Source of the DNA: Bacteroides sp.
GTDB taxonomy: Bacteria; Bacillota; Clostridia; Lachnospirales; Lachnospiraceae
Length of the DNA stretch: 64,000 nucleotides
Assembly (NCBI GenBank): GCA_023666705.1
Contig: JAMPBO010000003.1
Span: forward strand, 124,001 to 188,000
Direction of reading: 5' to 3'
Under the pieces are notes generated by a model. That model did not search any database, had not been told where the DNA came from, and was given only the letters and a program-made list of their open reading frames with translations. The position numbers and the translations under genes were made by a program. The stretch's first letter is position 1. Each line of letters starts with the position of its first letter. Below, in pieces: positions 17,012-26,530 of this stretch.

Positions 17012-17817
17012 TGCGAAGGAGAAAAATAATTCAGGTTATCTGTGCCCTTTTGTATAATTGTAATTTTACGGGCTTTGCAAAGGGAAAAATTTATCAGGGA
17101 GATGGAAAAGGGGTTTGTGTTCCGGGACTGAACTGTTATTCCTGCCCGGGAGCAATTTCTTCCTGCCCGCTTGGCAGCTTGCAGACGGCACTGGTTTCGT
17201 CTAAATATAAAATTCCGTATTACATATTGGGAATTTTGTTGTTGTTTGGCGTGCTGTTTGGGAGAGTGGTCTGTGGTTTTTTGTGTCCCTTTGGACTTAT
17301 ACAGGAATTGTGTTACATGATACCCACAAAGAAGCTTAAGAAAAATAAGTGGACAAGAAGATTGTCCGTTTTAAAGTATATTGTTTTGCTTATATTTGTA
17401 ATTATAATTCCACTGGCTTTGGCAGTGCCCGCTTTTTGTAAATATATCTGCCCTGCAGGAACCTTGGAGGGCGGCGTATTTCTTGTGGCAAAAAATGAAC
17501 GTCTGCAGGCGTTGGCTGGCGGCTTGTTTTCGTGGAAGCTTGCAGTGCTGGCAGTCGTTATCATTTCGGCAGTTTTTATTTTTCGGAGCTTTTGCCGGTT
17601 CTTATGCCCGCTGGGTGCATTTTACAGCTTGTTTTACAAAGTATCCGTTGTCGGAATGAAGGTTGACAAGGAAAAATGCAACGGCTGTAACGCCTGCGTG
17701 ACGAATTGCAAATTAGATGTAAAGCAGATTGGTGACAGAGAGTGTATCCAGTGTGGAGAATGTATCGGGCATTGCAGCAGATGTGCATTAGGTTTTGGAA
17801 AACGGGGCGAAAGGTAA
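17011..17817 (+). CDS. 4Fe-4S membrane protein, NapH/CcdA-linked type
   Basis: A 268-residue membrane protein with about five helices. It contains the paired motifs CGFLCPFGLIQE (near residue 90) and CRFLCPLGAFYS (near 195), typical of NapH/RnfB-like polyferredoxin membrane proteins, an early Cys cluster GLNCYSCPGAISSCP, and two C-terminal ferredoxin motifs CNGCNACVTNCK and CIQCGECIGHC. ATG 17011 overlaps the stop of the CxxC peptide gene. It likely passes electrons from cytoplasmic ferredoxin through the membrane to the TlpA-like thiol protein, in place of CcdA (inference from conserved context). Two hairpins follow downstream. Confidence 0.9.
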   Translation: MRRRKIIQVICALLYNCNFTGFAKGKIYQGDGKGVCVPGLNCYSCPGAISSCPLGSLQTALVSSKYKIPYYILGILLLFGVLFGRVVCGFLCPFGLIQELCYMIPTKKLKKNKWTRRLSVLKYIVLLIFVIIIPLALAVPAFCKYICPAGTLEGGVFLVAKNERLQALAGGLFSWKLAVLAVVIISAVFIFRSFCRFLCPLGAFYSLFYKVSVVGMKVDKEKCNGCNACVTNCKLDVKQIGDRECIQCGECIGHCSRCALGFGKRGER

Positions 17818-17925
17818 GGGCATATAACTTGATAGGCTGAACGATAAAAGCTCCATAAAATTGCAGGCTCAAGGAAGCCGTAGGTTTCTTGACATACTTT
17901 GTGCAGTGTGGTAAATCGAAAATAG

Positions 17926-17965
17926 AAAGCTGCTGAAACCATTAATGGTTGGGCAGCTTTAAAAT
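17926..17965 (+). terminator. Terminator-like hairpin after the 4Fe-4S gene
   Basis: AAAGCTGC (17926-17933) pairs with GCAGCTTT (17953-17960), with an inner AACCATTAATGGTT palindrome, followed by AAAATAAAT. The T-tail is weak on plus, but the A-rich flank gives T-runs on minus. Confidence 0.55.
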
Positions 17966-18135
17966 AAATCATCAGATTAGAGATAACTAACTATATAAAA
18001 AATTAGAAAGTAGGCTTTTGTTATCAGGTAATTGATGAAAATGTAATTTATTAAAATGCAAGCTGAGTGTATATAGAAGAAGTTTGTAATAAATAAGGGT
18101 ATTATAATAGATTTACATAAGTTGCATAACGCAGA

Positions 18136-18168
18136 TATGGACAGATACCATGCCGATATCTGTCCATA
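18136..18168. repeat. 12-base perfect inverted repeat
   Basis: TATGGACAGATA pairs with TATCTGTCCATA around a nine-base centre. It has no T-run on either side, so it is either a weak terminator or an operator-like or recombination-related palindrome. Confidence 0.5.
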
Positions 18169-18232
18169 CGTTAATATTTATACACTTATATTAGTTTTGA
18201 ATTTATACAAACCCCAAAACAAATTTATTTAT

Positions 18233-18691
18233 TTGTTATTAAGACAGTAATAACAAAATCATTATATTCATTGTCACTTAAATCTTCAATGGCAATGGTA
18301 TATATGTTACCTATAATTTTACCTGCACTGTTTAGCATGTTTGTATTTGAAACGGTTTGTTTAATGTTAATATCAAAGTTAGAACTCTCCATTTCAATTT
18401 CTACTCTTAAATTTTTTCCGCCTTTATATTTTTTGGAGTCAATTCCCAGAAGCTGATGTTTGTTTGTGCTTCATCGTTATCAAGTATTGAATATCTTGTA
18501 GTATCATCTTCAAGGTAACACATCCGATGCTCCAACAGCTTGATATAACAGAGATGGTCATTCTTTGTCCACGTTTTACATTTGTTAATGCACATTGTGA
18601 CGTTGCCGTATGTTTCATATTTTGTCCGCCTTTGAAAATATAATAGATTTTTTGCTACACATTCATTATAAGGTATTGGTAAAAATGTCAA
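18233..18691 (-). pseudogene. Broken gene ending in a DUF4114-like tail
   Basis: On the minus strand, a 94-residue frame from ATG 18691 reads MTFLPIPYNECVAKN and later SILDNDEAQTN, then hits a stop. One frame over, coding-like sequence continues from about 18447 to a stop near 18233: GIDSKKYKGGKNLRVEIEME, then NTNMLNSAGKIIGNIYTIAIEDLSDNEYNDFVITV. The last motif resembles the Asp-rich EDL..xDYNDFV ending of DUF4114-like surface-protein domains. A single indel around 18455 joins the two parts. Whether the 5' half belongs to the same original gene is uncertain. Confidence 0.35.
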
Positions 18692-19008
18692 TATGTAACC
18701 ATTTGTTTTAATTGTTACACCAAATGAGATGATAAAATTGCTTGTAGAAAATGGTATGGAGAGAGATAGAATATGGTTAATATACTTTTGCGTGCAATGA
18801 CAATTTTTTTAGAATTAAAAATAACCTGTAAAATAACTGCTTTTGGTTCAATAAAGTGAATATTGTCATTGGTTCACCACTTTTATATGAATAATAATTT
18901 AATAGTGCTAAAACTTATAGATGACTTTTGATAGATATTTCTACGGAGATGTCTTTTTTCTTTGTAGTTTAAAAGATGCAATATTCGTGTGAATTAAATT
19001 GTTATATG

Positions 19009-19104
19009 TGTCAAAAATATTCAATAAACTATTGCTGTTTTATCAATGAATATGTACAATGATTTTGAACAATAATGTCATATATGTCAAAAATATTCAA
19101 TAAA
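19009..19104. repeat. Pair of 20-base direct repeats
   Basis: TGTCAAAAATATTCAATAAA occurs exactly at 19009-19028 and again at 19085-19104, 76 bases apart. The second copy overlaps the start of the DUF4143 remnant. They could be traces of a small duplication or an insertion scar at the left end of the defence island. Confidence 0.6.
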
Positions 19105-19113
19105 GGGATTCTG

Positions 19114-19816
19114 ATGAACATTAATAAACTTTTTGAAGAGACATATTTAAAGGATATTATTGAGAGACATCATATAGAAAAGTCGCAGGAACTGGAAGAG
19201 TTGGTTAATGTTTTGGCTTCGGCAATTGGCTCCTTTACTAATGTGCCTAAGATTGAGGCAACTTTTAGGAGTGTAATCGGATCTAATATCAGTGCAAATA
19301 CAATTCGGCAGTATATTGAATATTTGGAGGATGCTTTCGTTAATAAATAAAGCAAATCGCTATAACGTAAAGGGAAGAAAGTACATTGGCACTCCGTTGA
19401 AATACTATTTCGAGGATGTTGGTCTTAGAAATGCCAGATTAGATTTCAGGCAGATAGAAGAAACACATATTATGGAGAATATTGTCTATAACGAATTGCG
19501 TAGCAGGGGATATTCGGTTGATGTAGGTGTTGTGGAAAAGAGAGGCTTAAATTCAAAAGGTAAAACGGAGAGAATCTATTTGGAAATTGATTTTATTGCT
19601 AATTTAGGAAGTAAGAGATATTATATTCAGTCTGCATTTAGTATGCCGACGGAGGAGAAACGTATGCAGGAGAAGGCTTCGCTTGTGACTGTAAATGATT
19701 CTTTTAAGAAAATTATTTTGGTTAAAGATGTTATGAATGTGACGAGGGACGAGGACGGAATTACAACAATGAGTATTTATGATTTTTTGTTGAATGAAAA
19801 TAGTTTGGAGTTGTAA
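19114..19816 (+). pseudogene. Frameshifted, N-terminally truncated DUF4143 ATPase
   Basis: The frame from ATG 19114 reads LFEETYLKDIIERHHIEKS and TIRQYIEYLEDAF before a stop at 19350; one base over, INKANRYNVKGRKYIGTPL continues to the stop at 19816 with EIDFIANLGSKRYYIQSAF. Joined, this is the C-terminal half (DUF4143, nuclease-like) of an AAA family ATPase; the N-terminal AAA domain with Walker motifs is missing. A single-base indel near 19335-19345 breaks it. A complete relative is at 28281-29600. It lies just upstream of the Wadjet operon and is probably not functional. Confidence 0.75.
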
Positions 19817-19851
19817 TGAGTTTAAAATAATGAAAATGGAAGGCGTGCAAA

Positions 19852-21276
19852 ATGATTCTTTTTGATAATGTAGAGTATGAAAACTTTTTCAATCCATTTT
19901 GTTGTAAGAATAAAAAAATATATTATGAGTGTATTGTGCAACTTATTGAAAAGTCAAAGTTTGTGCCTATTCTTTATGAAACTGATGCAAGAGATACTTT
20001 GATTTTATTTTTGAAAAATTGTTCATATGCCGTAGAAGATGAAATGGCAACTAGTAATGTAGAAGAAAATATTAGTAGTAAGAAAACGGAAAATGAAAAT
20101 GCAAGTGCAATCCTTAGATATTTTAGACATTGTGGGTGGATTTCTGAAAAAGAGATAGGAAGAAACGGTGATAATATTGCAACAGTCATGCCGTATTGTC
20201 GTAAGATGATTGAATCTATTGAGAGAATATTTAACCGTGATAATAGAGCAGCGTTGACGAACCATATCTTTTCTATTTATGACATCTTGGCTTCTGCATA
20301 TGTAGCTGATCATGGAAGAACACATAGACCATATTCCAATATTTTGGTTCCAGTAGCAGATAATGTGGCTGATTTAAAAAATGAAATGCTTATTCTGAAA
20401 GATAGTATTCGATTTATAATGCGTATGGTTATCAAGATGACGGAAACAAACGAGTTGGGGCAGTTTTTGATTAGAGATGAGATATTGGAAAACTTCTTTA
20501 ATGATTATTTTTTTATAAAAAAAGATGGATTAATTCCGGGATACATCGAAGAAATTGAGAAGTTGCTTCGCAAAATTGTGAAAACAGATACTTATGAAAA
20601 TATGATAAAAGAGTATCAGAGTTTTTATAATATAGATGAAATTGCAGCACATGAGGCAGTAGATGCTCAACTGGAAGAAGTTAAGAGCTTTATAAGTTAT
20701 GACTATGTTAAAGAAATGGATTACATAGACAAGAAAATAAATAATTACTACAGTCTCTATTCCACTAGGATACTCATGGTGTTGAGTAATAATGTTAATA
20801 TGCAGACATACTTAAATGATTTGCTGATGATAATTAAAGATTTCGAGTCTGATGAAAAAAGAGAAATTATCGAATCAATAGCTAAATGTTTTTTATTACA
20901 ATCCTATAAGTATGTTGGCAGGAAGTCTATTGAGCGTAGGAAGAAACGTAAACCAAATAATAAGAGTGGTGCAATTATTACTGGTTCATTGACAGATGAG
21001 GATAAGGCAAGATTGACAAAGGAACTTTTGTCTGAATATCCAGATCGTTACGGAGTAAAACAGGCTACAAATTACTTTGAGGGGGTATTGGCAGATAAGG
21101 AGAGTGTGGTGCCTGATAGAATGCTGATAAAGACTAGAGATGATGCTATGATGATTGCTGCCAGCATAATTTATTCTGGAAGTTTGGAATTTCCATATGA
21201 GGTGGAATTCTTGGAAGGTACAATAGAAACGGAAGTTGCAACAATTAGTAATATAAGGATAAAGAGGAAGAAGTAA
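19852..21276 (+). CDS. jetA: Wadjet defence protein JetA
   Basis: A 474-residue mostly helical protein, first in a four-gene cluster jetA-jetB-jetC-jetD. It is the kleisin-like subunit of an SMC-type complex that recognises and removes plasmid DNA by loop extrusion and cleavage. The sequence (N-terminus MILFDNVEYENFFNPFCCKN, a long helical centre, and a conserved GAIITGSLTDEDKARL with LSEYPDRYGV near 390-410) fits the DUF5716-type JetA found in what I believe is type III Wadjet; the type is an assignment from memory. GGAAGG lies before the ATG. The next gene begins right after its stop. Confidence 0.88.
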   Translation: MILFDNVEYENFFNPFCCKNKKIYYECIVQLIEKSKFVPILYETDARDTLILFLKNCSYAVEDEMATSNVEENISSKKTENENASAILRYFRHCGWISEKEIGRNGDNIATVMPYCRKMIESIERIFNRDNRAALTNHIFSIYDILASAYVADHGRTHRPYSNILVPVADNVADLKNEMLILKDSIRFIMRMVIKMTETNELGQFLIRDEILENFFNDYFFIKKDGLIPGYIEEIEKLLRKIVKTDTYENMIKEYQSFYNIDEIAAHEAVDAQLEEVKSFISYDYVKEMDYIDKKINNYYSLYSTRILMVLSNNVNMQTYLNDLLMIIKDFESDEKREIIESIAKCFLLQSYKYVGRKSIERRKKRKPNNKSGAIITGSLTDEDKARLTKELLSEYPDRYGVKQATNYFEGVLADKESVVPDRMLIKTRDDAMMIAASIIYSGSLEFPYEVEFLEGTIETEVATISNIRIKRKK

Positions 21277-21921
21277 ATGAGTGATATTAAATTAAGTATT
21301 TCAATAAAGGAAGAAAACAATATATTATTCAAGCGTTGTGTTCGCAAACTTTTGGATTCAACATTTATTTTGGGTGATAAAGATGAAAAACTCTATTCCT
21401 TTATCTCACGGGAGTCTAATAGGCAGGATATATCTGACTATCTTCGTATGATTGGTTTTGATGTACTTGTAGACACCAATGTAAGAATTGCAATGCTTAA
21501 GACGCACGAAGCAGATGAAGAAGCGGTAGGGTTAAAGCGGGCAAACGTGATTTCATTTACAAACGAGCAATACCATTTACTTCTTGTATTGTGGGAGGTT
21601 TATCTTGAAAATTTAGGATATAGCGATGAAAATGTCGTAATGCGGGGAGATTTGATTGATAAAATCAAGGCTTATGAAGTTGATGTGGATAGGTCCAAAT
21701 TGTCAGTAGCAATGAAGATATTTAAGAAATATGACTTGATTGATTATGATATAAAAGATGAATCCGAAGACGCTATTATTACATTATATCCTTCATTGCA
21801 GTTTGGATGGGATATTGCCCAATTCCAGACTGTAACAGCGGAGTATATGAAGGATAGTGCAGTTACGGAAGATGTGGATGCAATTGATTTAGAGAATATT
21901 GGAGAGGAGGACGAAGAATGA
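21277..21921 (+). CDS. jetB: Wadjet defence protein JetB
   Basis: A 214-residue acidic protein of the DUF4194/MukE-like KITE class, with winged-helix character (DYLRMIGFDVLVDTNVRIAML, then NEQYHLLLVLWEVYLENLG). In Wadjet it bridges the kleisin JetA and the SMC-like JetC dimer. ATG directly follows the jetA stop, with GAGGAAG as ribosome binding site inside jetA, and its own TGA overlaps the jetC ATG. Length and position agree with the family. The acidic end (DVDAIDLENIGEEDEE) is typical of these small subunits. Confidence 0.88.
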   Translation: MSDIKLSISIKEENNILFKRCVRKLLDSTFILGDKDEKLYSFISRESNRQDISDYLRMIGFDVLVDTNVRIAMLKTHEADEEAVGLKRANVISFTNEQYHLLLVLWEVYLENLGYSDENVVMRGDLIDKIKAYEVDVDRSKLSVAMKIFKKYDLIDYDIKDESEDAIITLYPSLQFGWDIAQFQTVTAEYMKDSAVTEDVDAIDLENIGEEDEE

Positions 21922-24900
21922 TTAAACTGAAACAAATTCGATTAGTCAATTGGTATGCTTTTAATCATGAAACTGTTCCTGTCGGTCTTTTTACTTTGAT
22001 TGCCGGTAAGAATGGAAATGGTAAATCCGTATTACTTGACGCAATCAAATACGCTTTGTATGGAGATACTGTATTTAATAAGTCAACAGAAAATAGTGGG
22101 AGCAGAACGGTAGCTTCATATACGAGAGGCTTTCTTGATGCTACTGCGGGAACTTCTATGAGACCAGCAGACAAGAATCCTAATGTATATACTCATATTG
22201 CACTTGAAATGGAAGAGATTGGTCTCAATAGAAGATTTATCCTGGGTACAGCTATTGATACAGATTCTGGCAATGGATTTAAAACGCAACGATATGTAAT
22301 TGAAAATAGAACGCTGAATGATATGAAACATACATATGAGAAAGATGGTCTGACTTTTGCGTATAGTACTTCCGAACTTCAGAAACGCTATGGTTTGAAG
22401 ATGTTTGATGTAAGAGAAGGTCTTGCTAAATTCATGCAGAGAACCGGATTGCGTCTTAATGAACAACAATTGACGACGTTTAGACACAAGCTTCGCAGTA
22501 TCATGTCATATGAACCAAGTGCAAAAATTGATCAGTTTATTCGGACCAAAGTGTTGGAAGAAAAGAAGGTAGATTTTTCTAAACTTGTTGAAGCTAAGAA
22601 TAATATAGATACTTTGAATGCTAATTTTGCAATTATTGATGCTGAGATTAAGGAGTTAGATAGTATCATTGCATTGTTTGATGACCTTAGACGAGCAAAA
22701 AATGTAATTTTGGCAGATGATGTTAAAAATGCGTATAAACAATTTCTAAAATGTCAAGAAGAACTAGAAGAAGCTTCACGAAATATGGAAATTGCGAAAA
22801 GACAGATTGAGGAAGATGAGAAAAAGCTTCAAGAGGTTGCTCTTTATGAGAAGGAGGTAAGAACAGCTTATAACTCGGCTAAGAATAATCTGGTTTCCTT
22901 GGATTGCGCTAAAGCAATTGTAGAAGCAGAGGAATCTTTGAAAAAAGTACAGATAGAGAAAGAACGTTTGAAGAAAGAGAAGGAGGCACTTTGCGATTTT
23001 CAAACAAAAGTGAGCGAGCTAATTGCTTGGCTTATTGAAGAACAGTGTAAAGTACCAGAACAAAATGTTTTGTCTTCTTTGACATTAGATAGTGTCGCAA
23101 GGGTAGAGAAGGAAAACGCTGTTGCAATTTTCTTGGCAGAAATCAAAAAATATAGAGACGAGATTATTGGAAAAATCGCAAGAAGTAGAGATTCGTTAAG
23201 GGATAACAATAACGAACAGGCAAAATATCAACAGATTATAGATGACTGTAATGCTAAGAAAACTACCTTTTCGGAGATTCCGGAGTATGTTGCGTTGAAG
23301 AATGAGATTAATAGAGAATTTGAAAAACGAGGCATACAATCGGAGGCAAGGTTTGCTTGTGAATATGTTTTGGGGCTTAAAGACGAAGCTTGGCGTGATG
23401 TTATTGAAGGGTATCTTGGTATACGCAGATATACGATTCTTGTTGAGCCGGAATATTATGATATTGCAGATGATGTGTTAAATGCATCTAAGTATAGATA
23501 TGCACATTTATTCAATACAAAGTTGTTAATGAGGAAAAAAATCGTGCCTAAAGAGGATTCAGTAGTTCAATTTATTGATGTGAAAAATATGGTAGCAAAA
23601 AAATATTTTGATTATCAGTTAGGGAGATTTCACGCAATTACGATAGATGAGGTTAGAAATTATGAGAATGCGATGTCTAAAGAAGGCAGAGTGTCTGTGG
23701 CGATGGACAGTTATTTTATTCGTTTTGACAGGATTAGATTTTATTGCTTAGGTCAAGAAACAATTGAATTGAATAGAATTAGGGCAGTTAAGAAGTTGGA
23801 GGAATTAAAGAAGGCATATATCAAGTTTCAGGAGCAATTCACTATCGAGCAAACTAAGAAGACATATCTTGATATAGAGATGGAGTTTTTTTGTGAATAT
23901 AATTATGATGCTTGCAAGGAATATGATGAAACGTTATTGGATTGCTCAAAGAAGGAGCAAGAACTTAATGCATTGAGAAAATCGCAAGAGAACAATATGG
24001 AGTATATGGAACTTGCCCAAAGAGTTGGAGAATTGGAGCAGAAGCTTGATGCTGTTGAATCAAAAAAAGAAAGCATTCGTGACGATAAGTCTAATATGCA
24101 GACAATGTACAATACCAATCAGAATGAGCATGTACGAATAGACGGAGAAATAAAGACTATACAAGAGAATCTTAGAAATTTGAAAATTACTAATAATGTT
24201 GTTTACACAAATGCAATAGAGAATTATGATAAGTTTGTTGCTAGTGGCAAAATAGGGCAAGGTGGAATCTTAAAAGACAGAAGGCGGGCAGAAAGTAAAT
24301 TAAAGGAAGCTGGTGAAAATTTAAGAGGTGGACAGGCTGCATACAATGCAACAAGAACAAGTGACAATCAATTACCGATGACAGAGAATTCCATAGCAGT
24401 GTATCAAACAAGAAGAAATCGTATATGGATGGATGATAGCCAAGAGATACAAGCTGAGTTAAAGGAACAAACAAGACGTTATGAACAAATTTTTAAAAAT
24501 GAATTTGTACTTACGGTTTTAAAATCGTGCGAAGCAGCGAAAGGTGATTTGAAACTAATTAATGCTGAGTTGGCACGTTTAATGTTCAAAGCAAAATATG
24601 AATTTGATGTTAAGTATGTGAAAGATGGTTCTGATTATGAGAAAATATTGGAGTATGCGAAGTACTTAAAAGAGCGTGAGGAACTAGGAACAACGTCTGG
24701 ACAAATGACATTAGACGCTATGACAACGTACTCTAATGAGGAAGGTAAGGAGTTGGAAAAGAACATTGAGAATATTATTAACCGAATTGTGGAGAGTAAT
24801 GATAAAGACAAAATTGAGCATTATGCCGATTACCGTAATTATATGACATATGAGATTCTTCTGACAAATGATGTTCTAACAAAGGCAAAATTGTCAAAGC

Positions 24901-25223
24901 AATCTGGTTACAATTCGGGTGCAGAAGTCCAGATTCCATACATGTTGATTTTACTCTCGGCATTACTCATGATTTATAATGATAAAAGCAATTCTACGAG
25001 ATTGGTATTTATTGATGAACCATTCGCAAAGATGGATCCAACCAATGTAAAAATTATGCTTGGTTTCATGAAGGAGCAGAATTTGCAGATGATTTTCTGT
25101 GCACCGGATAAGACAGAGCTTATAGGAAATGAGTGTGAAGTAATACTTCCGGTACTTCGAACACAACCTGACCTTATGGAGATTGGCATTGTAGAAATGC
25201 ATAAAGGGGGGTATAACTGTTGA
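21918..25223 (+). CDS. jetC: Wadjet SMC-like ATPase JetC
   Basis: An 1101-residue SMC/MukB/SbcC-like ATPase. Walker A is GKNGNGKS at residues 30-37; Walker B is LVFIDEPFAKMD near 1029. Long coiled coils (about 240-400 and 620-800) surround a hinge-like globular region (about 455-600, with LGLKDEAWRDVIEGYLGIRRY). A variant signature SGYNSGAEVQIP lies before Walker B. As dimers with JetA and JetB it extrudes DNA loops and positions the JetD nuclease on small circular plasmids. Start overlaps the jetB stop (ATGA) and stop overlaps the jetD start, so the four genes are coupled. Both ATPase motifs are intact. Confidence 0.92.
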   Translation: MIKLKQIRLVNWYAFNHETVPVGLFTLIAGKNGNGKSVLLDAIKYALYGDTVFNKSTENSGSRTVASYTRGFLDATAGTSMRPADKNPNVYTHIALEMEEIGLNRRFILGTAIDTDSGNGFKTQRYVIENRTLNDMKHTYEKDGLTFAYSTSELQKRYGLKMFDVREGLAKFMQRTGLRLNEQQLTTFRHKLRSIMSYEPSAKIDQFIRTKVLEEKKVDFSKLVEAKNNIDTLNANFAIIDAEIKELDSIIALFDDLRRAKNVILADDVKNAYKQFLKCQEELEEASRNMEIAKRQIEEDEKKLQEVALYEKEVRTAYNSAKNNLVSLDCAKAIVEAEESLKKVQIEKERLKKEKEALCDFQTKVSELIAWLIEEQCKVPEQNVLSSLTLDSVARVEKENAVAIFLAEIKKYRDEIIGKIARSRDSLRDNNNEQAKYQQIIDDCNAKKTTFSEIPEYVALKNEINREFEKRGIQSEARFACEYVLGLKDEAWRDVIEGYLGIRRYTILVEPEYYDIADDVLNASKYRYAHLFNTKLLMRKKIVPKEDSVVQFIDVKNMVAKKYFDYQLGRFHAITIDEVRNYENAMSKEGRVSVAMDSYFIRFDRIRFYCLGQETIELNRIRAVKKLEELKKAYIKFQEQFTIEQTKKTYLDIEMEFFCEYNYDACKEYDETLLDCSKKEQELNALRKSQENNMEYMELAQRVGELEQKLDAVESKKESIRDDKSNMQTMYNTNQNEHVRIDGEIKTIQENLRNLKITNNVVYTNAIENYDKFVASGKIGQGGILKDRRRAESKLKEAGENLRGGQAAYNATRTSDNQLPMTENSIAVYQTRRNRIWMDDSQEIQAELKEQTRRYEQIFKNEFVLTVLKSCEAAKGDLKLINAELARLMFKAKYEFDVKYVKDGSDYEKILEYAKYLKEREELGTTSGQMTLDAMTTYSNEEGKELEKNIENIINRIVESNDKDKIEHYADYRNYMTYEILLTNDVLTKAKLSKQSGYNSGAEVQIPYMLILLSALLMIYNDKSNSTRLVFIDEPFAKMDPTNVKIMLGFMKEQNLQMIFCAPDKTELIGNECEVILPVLRTQPDLMEIGIVEMHKGGYNC

Positions 25224-26446
25224 ATTATGAAGAAAAGATACTGACATATTTAGTAGATAATTACCGAAAAAGTAAAAAAGACGCTGGTAATAATAAATCT
25301 AACAGAAGAACTCAAGTAAAACCTGAAAAGTTATATAAGAAATATAATGCAAATGATGGTGATTTTGAAGAAATTTCAAAGTTTAATCAGGCTGTGGAGT
25401 GCTTGAGTAAACGAGGGTTTGTTAATAGTATCAAGGAAACCTTTGGAACACAAATTCAATGTATCTATCTGGCAGATGAGCGTATTCAGGATGTTGAACA
25501 ATATTTAGCAGATAGGTATGATTATGTGTCAAAAGATATGCGAATAGAGGGACTGCAGAATATAGTTAACAAATATATGAGTGCTTCACCTATATGTCAA
25601 AAAGAATGTGAAAGATTGCTCGAATATATTTCAAATCGGAAAGTTCCAAAAAATTTCAAAGAGTTGGACGATATATTAAGTGCGGTGGCATTTATTGAAA
25701 AGAATCAAGAAAACTTATATATTCGAGAAGTATCAATGAAGGTGTATGGCGACTCAAAATATTTTGAAAATACAACTTTACAACCAGTTTGTAGCATGTT
25801 TCGGAAATATTTGAAGCGGGATATTAAAGATAATGAAATGTTTGATGAAATTCTATTAGATTATCATATAGCAAAAGAACCACAGAAGCTTTGTATTAAA
25901 GGTAAGGTAATAATTAATATTTCTGGAAAAGAAATAGATATTAGTGAATTTTCGGAGGGCATAGAGTTCTATGCATCTGATTTGCTAAATATTCAATCAA
26001 TAAGGCTTATGGTGCCTCAGTTTATGACGATAGAAAATCGTGCTTCATATCTCAGATATCATAAGGATGATGTTGTTACATTTTATCTTGGTGGATATGT
26101 TAATAGGTATCAGAGGGATTTTATTAAGATGGTATATGCGTCTAATATGGATGCCTGTTATTTGCATTTTGGAGATATTGATGCGGGTGGATTTTGGATT
26201 CATCATAATTTATGCGAAGTGACAGGAGTAAATTTTAAACTATTTAGTATGTCAGTTTTTGAATTGAAAAATTGTGATTATGCTTCTTGTTTGCATGAAC
26301 TCACAGATAATGATAAGATCAGACTTGAAGGATTAAAGTTTTTTGATGCATATGAGGGAGTGGTTCAGTATATGTTGAGTAATAATGTAAAACTTGAGCA
26401 GGAGATAATTAGTTTAGCATTAATGAATGTTTTGAAAGAGTTATAA
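25220..26446 (+). CDS. jetD: Wadjet nuclease JetD
   Basis: A 408-residue protein of the DUF3322/DUF2220 family with a Toprim-like nuclease domain. The N-terminal part is helical (DNA-binding arm), and the C-terminal third has HFGDIDAGGFWIHHNLCEV, the DxD-type metal-binding core of JetD, with an acidic SDLLNIQSIRLMVP preceding. It cuts the plasmid held by JetABC. The start is TTG 25220, overlapping the jetC stop (TTGA), with GGGGGG eight bases upstream; an ATG at 25227 is out of frame. The residues expected for nuclease activity appear present. Confidence 0.88.
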   Translation: MNYEEKILTYLVDNYRKSKKDAGNNKSNRRTQVKPEKLYKKYNANDGDFEEISKFNQAVECLSKRGFVNSIKETFGTQIQCIYLADERIQDVEQYLADRYDYVSKDMRIEGLQNIVNKYMSASPICQKECERLLEYISNRKVPKNFKELDDILSAVAFIEKNQENLYIREVSMKVYGDSKYFENTTLQPVCSMFRKYLKRDIKDNEMFDEILLDYHIAKEPQKLCIKGKVIINISGKEIDISEFSEGIEFYASDLLNIQSIRLMVPQFMTIENRASYLRYHKDDVVTFYLGGYVNRYQRDFIKMVYASNMDACYLHFGDIDAGGFWIHHNLCEVTGVNFKLFSMSVFELKNCDYASCLHELTDNDKIRLEGLKFFDAYEGVVQYMLSNNVKLEQEIISLALMNVLKEL

Positions 26447-26530
26447 AATGGTAAATATATTATTAAGTTAGGGATAAAAAACTGATCTATATTCATATGA
26501 AAATGTTTATAATAAGGAGAAATACAAAAA

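Larger units (their letters stand above)
17973..19074. other. Gene-poor AT-rich stretch with remnants
   Basis: About 1.1 kb without an intact gene. It holds a 12-base perfect inverted repeat (18136-18147 with 18157-18168), a broken gene on the minus strand (18233-18691), and near the right end the first of two 20-base direct repeats (19009-19028 and 19085-19104). The composition is more AT-rich than the flanks. It forms the left edge of the accessory island. Confidence 0.55.

Noticed and set aside
18271-18456. 61-residue plus-strand frame
   Set aside because: It is antisense to the broken minus-strand gene, which reads better as protein.
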